DNA of 64,000 nucleotides from PZPK01 sp963974595 (GTDB taxonomy: Bacteria > Pseudomonadota > Gammaproteobacteria > Pseudomonadales > Oleiphilaceae). A program made the translations under genes and the position numbers. The stretch covers positions 1 to 64,000 of the forward strand of contig CAXBDA010000007.1 of the NCBI GenBank assembly GCA_963974595.1, read 5' to 3'. Shown in pieces: positions 63,433-64,000 of the stretch. Under the pieces are notes generated by a model. That model was not told the origin of the DNA. It saw only the letters and a program-made list of their open reading frames with translations, and made no database searches. How positions within the stretch are numbered: position 1 is the first letter of the stretch; every line of letters begins with the position of its first letter.

Positions 63433-64000
63433 ATGAATAAGTTACTTGTTCAGTGGGTTCTTGTTATTTCGAGTATCATCCTCGTTACGGGGTGTACTAG
63501 CGGAGGCTCTAATCCCAGTGAGGAAGAAAAGGATGCGCGCTTTGCTCCCTTGCCTTCAGGTTTGCCGGTTTTTGCCGAAATAAATGAACCTTACTTGAAT
63601 AAATCTTCTGATAAAGACAGCGACGCCCTTTCCCTGTTCAGCTATAAAACGCAAGCGTCTGCGTTAGAAAATGCGACGCAAACAGAAATTTTTAGTGCCT
63701 CAACAGATATCATTGTCTCGCTTAATACGGTTGAAGATCAAACCGGCAGAACTGAATTTACCTTACTCGTTAAGAACGACAGTGTTTATCTGGTCAATCA
63801 TCTGAATAATGAAATTCGTTTGTTAAATCATTTTATCAACACGGTGTGTGAATTAATCCCGAGAGATATCGTCTCTGTTAACGATTCAGGACCCGAAAAA
63901 ATCTTGACCGTTCTGCATGATGAATTAGTGTATGTGATGACCGCTGAGCCAGGTTCATTAACTGATGATTGTTTATCAGATAGTAAAAAGCGTTTTTATG
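63433..64000 (+). CDS. Uncharacterised lipoprotein, truncated by the window edge
   Basis: An open frame runs from ATG at 63433 to the end of the window without a stop (189 codons and one base). It begins with a lipoprotein signal: MNKLLVQWVLVISSIILV followed by TGC, with the acceptor Cys at 21. Thr-Ser after the Cys favours outer-membrane sorting. A short Ser/Gly/Glu linker precedes a folded part with two Cys (CELIPRD and DDC). I recognise no domain. It is divergent from the FliK-like gene. Confidence 0.7.
   Translation, partial: MNKLLVQWVLVISSIILVTGCTSGGSNPSEEEKDARFAPLPSGLPVFAEINEPYLNKSSDKDSDALSLFSYKTQASALENATQTEIFSASTDIIVSLNTVEDQTGRTEFTLLVKNDSVYLVNHLNNEIRLLNHFINTVCELIPRDIVSVNDSGPEKILTVLHDELVYVMTAEPGSLTDDCLSDSKKRFY

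Noticed and set aside
1..64000. Prophage, insertion sequence, CRISPR array, toxin-antitoxin pair, tRNA or rRNA genes
   Set aside because: Reading both strands gave no integrase, transposase, spaced repeat array, cloverleaf or defence-type domain. Apart from the left-edge repeat, the simple repeats here lie inside recognised genes.

Overview
The window is chromosomal core-genome DNA from an AT-leaning gammaproteobacterium, most likely a marine, aerobic, motile member of the Oceanospirillales/Pseudomonadales area. I base this on conserved gene orders (rsmI-rnpB-mraZ, petABC-sspAB, rsmI divergent from lpoA-yraN-diaA, xseB-ispA-dxs beside pomAB) and on a sodium-type flagellar stator. I cannot name a genus. 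I see no prophage, insertion sequence, CRISPR array, tRNA or rRNA. Almost every gene has a familiar household role, and I found no convincing new defence or biosynthetic system.

Layout. 1-1.3 kb: a short tandem repeat at the left edge, then an AdeT-family periplasmic binding protein on the minus strand. 1.4-6.8 kb: leuA behind a possible leader ORF, then a holD-like gene, rimI, prfC (peptide release factor 3) and a TatD nuclease. 7-11.9 kb: rplM-rpsI, the cytochrome bc1 operon petABC, and sspA-sspB. 11.9-14.7 kb, minus strand: lpoA-yraN-diaA, divergent from rsmI. 15.7-16.8 kb: an unrecognised exported protein and the RNase P RNA gene rnpB. 17.1-35.2 kb: a complete division and cell wall (dcw) cluster, mraZ-rsmH-ftsL-ftsI-murE-murF-mraY-murD-ftsW-murG-murC-ddlB-ftsQ-ftsA-ftsZ-lpxC, preceded by 10-bp-phased repeats that look like MraZ boxes. 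35.2-45 kb: dciA, an M23 peptidase, secA, argJ, a Nudix/thiamine-phosphate-synthase-like fusion, moaC-moaA, a methyltransferase and ribA. 45-48.2 kb, minus strand: xseB-ispA-dxs. 48.5-50.9 kb: pomA-pomB and a PilZ-type protein. 50.9-57.5 kb: an NRDE protein, a TauE/SafE permease, lgt-thyA-folA, ilvD and a LON-domain protein. 57.5-63.2 kb, minus strand: a DedA-PAP2 fusion, two tandem membrane proteins with degenerate GGDEF domains, and a FliK-like/FlhB-C-terminal-domain pair. A lipoprotein gene runs off the right edge.

How the genes work together. The dcw block makes lipid II (MurC-F, Ddl, MraY, MurG), polymerises it at the septum (FtsW, FtsI) and assembles the divisome (FtsL, FtsQ, FtsA, FtsZ). 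LpxC commits carbon to lipid A, and LpoA activates a class A PBP elsewhere in the genome. SecA drives protein export and Lgt starts lipoprotein maturation, which serves LpoA and the terminal lipoprotein. DiaA, DciA and the HolD-like protein all touch DNA replication.

The parts most worth a second look are the right-hand accessory cluster (degenerate GGDEF pair, orphan FliK/FlhB-like pair, PilZ protein behind pomAB), the phased MraZ-box array, the leuA leader ORF, and several simple-sequence tracts (an octamer repeat, two G9 tracts and a hexamer repeat) that could be mutable.
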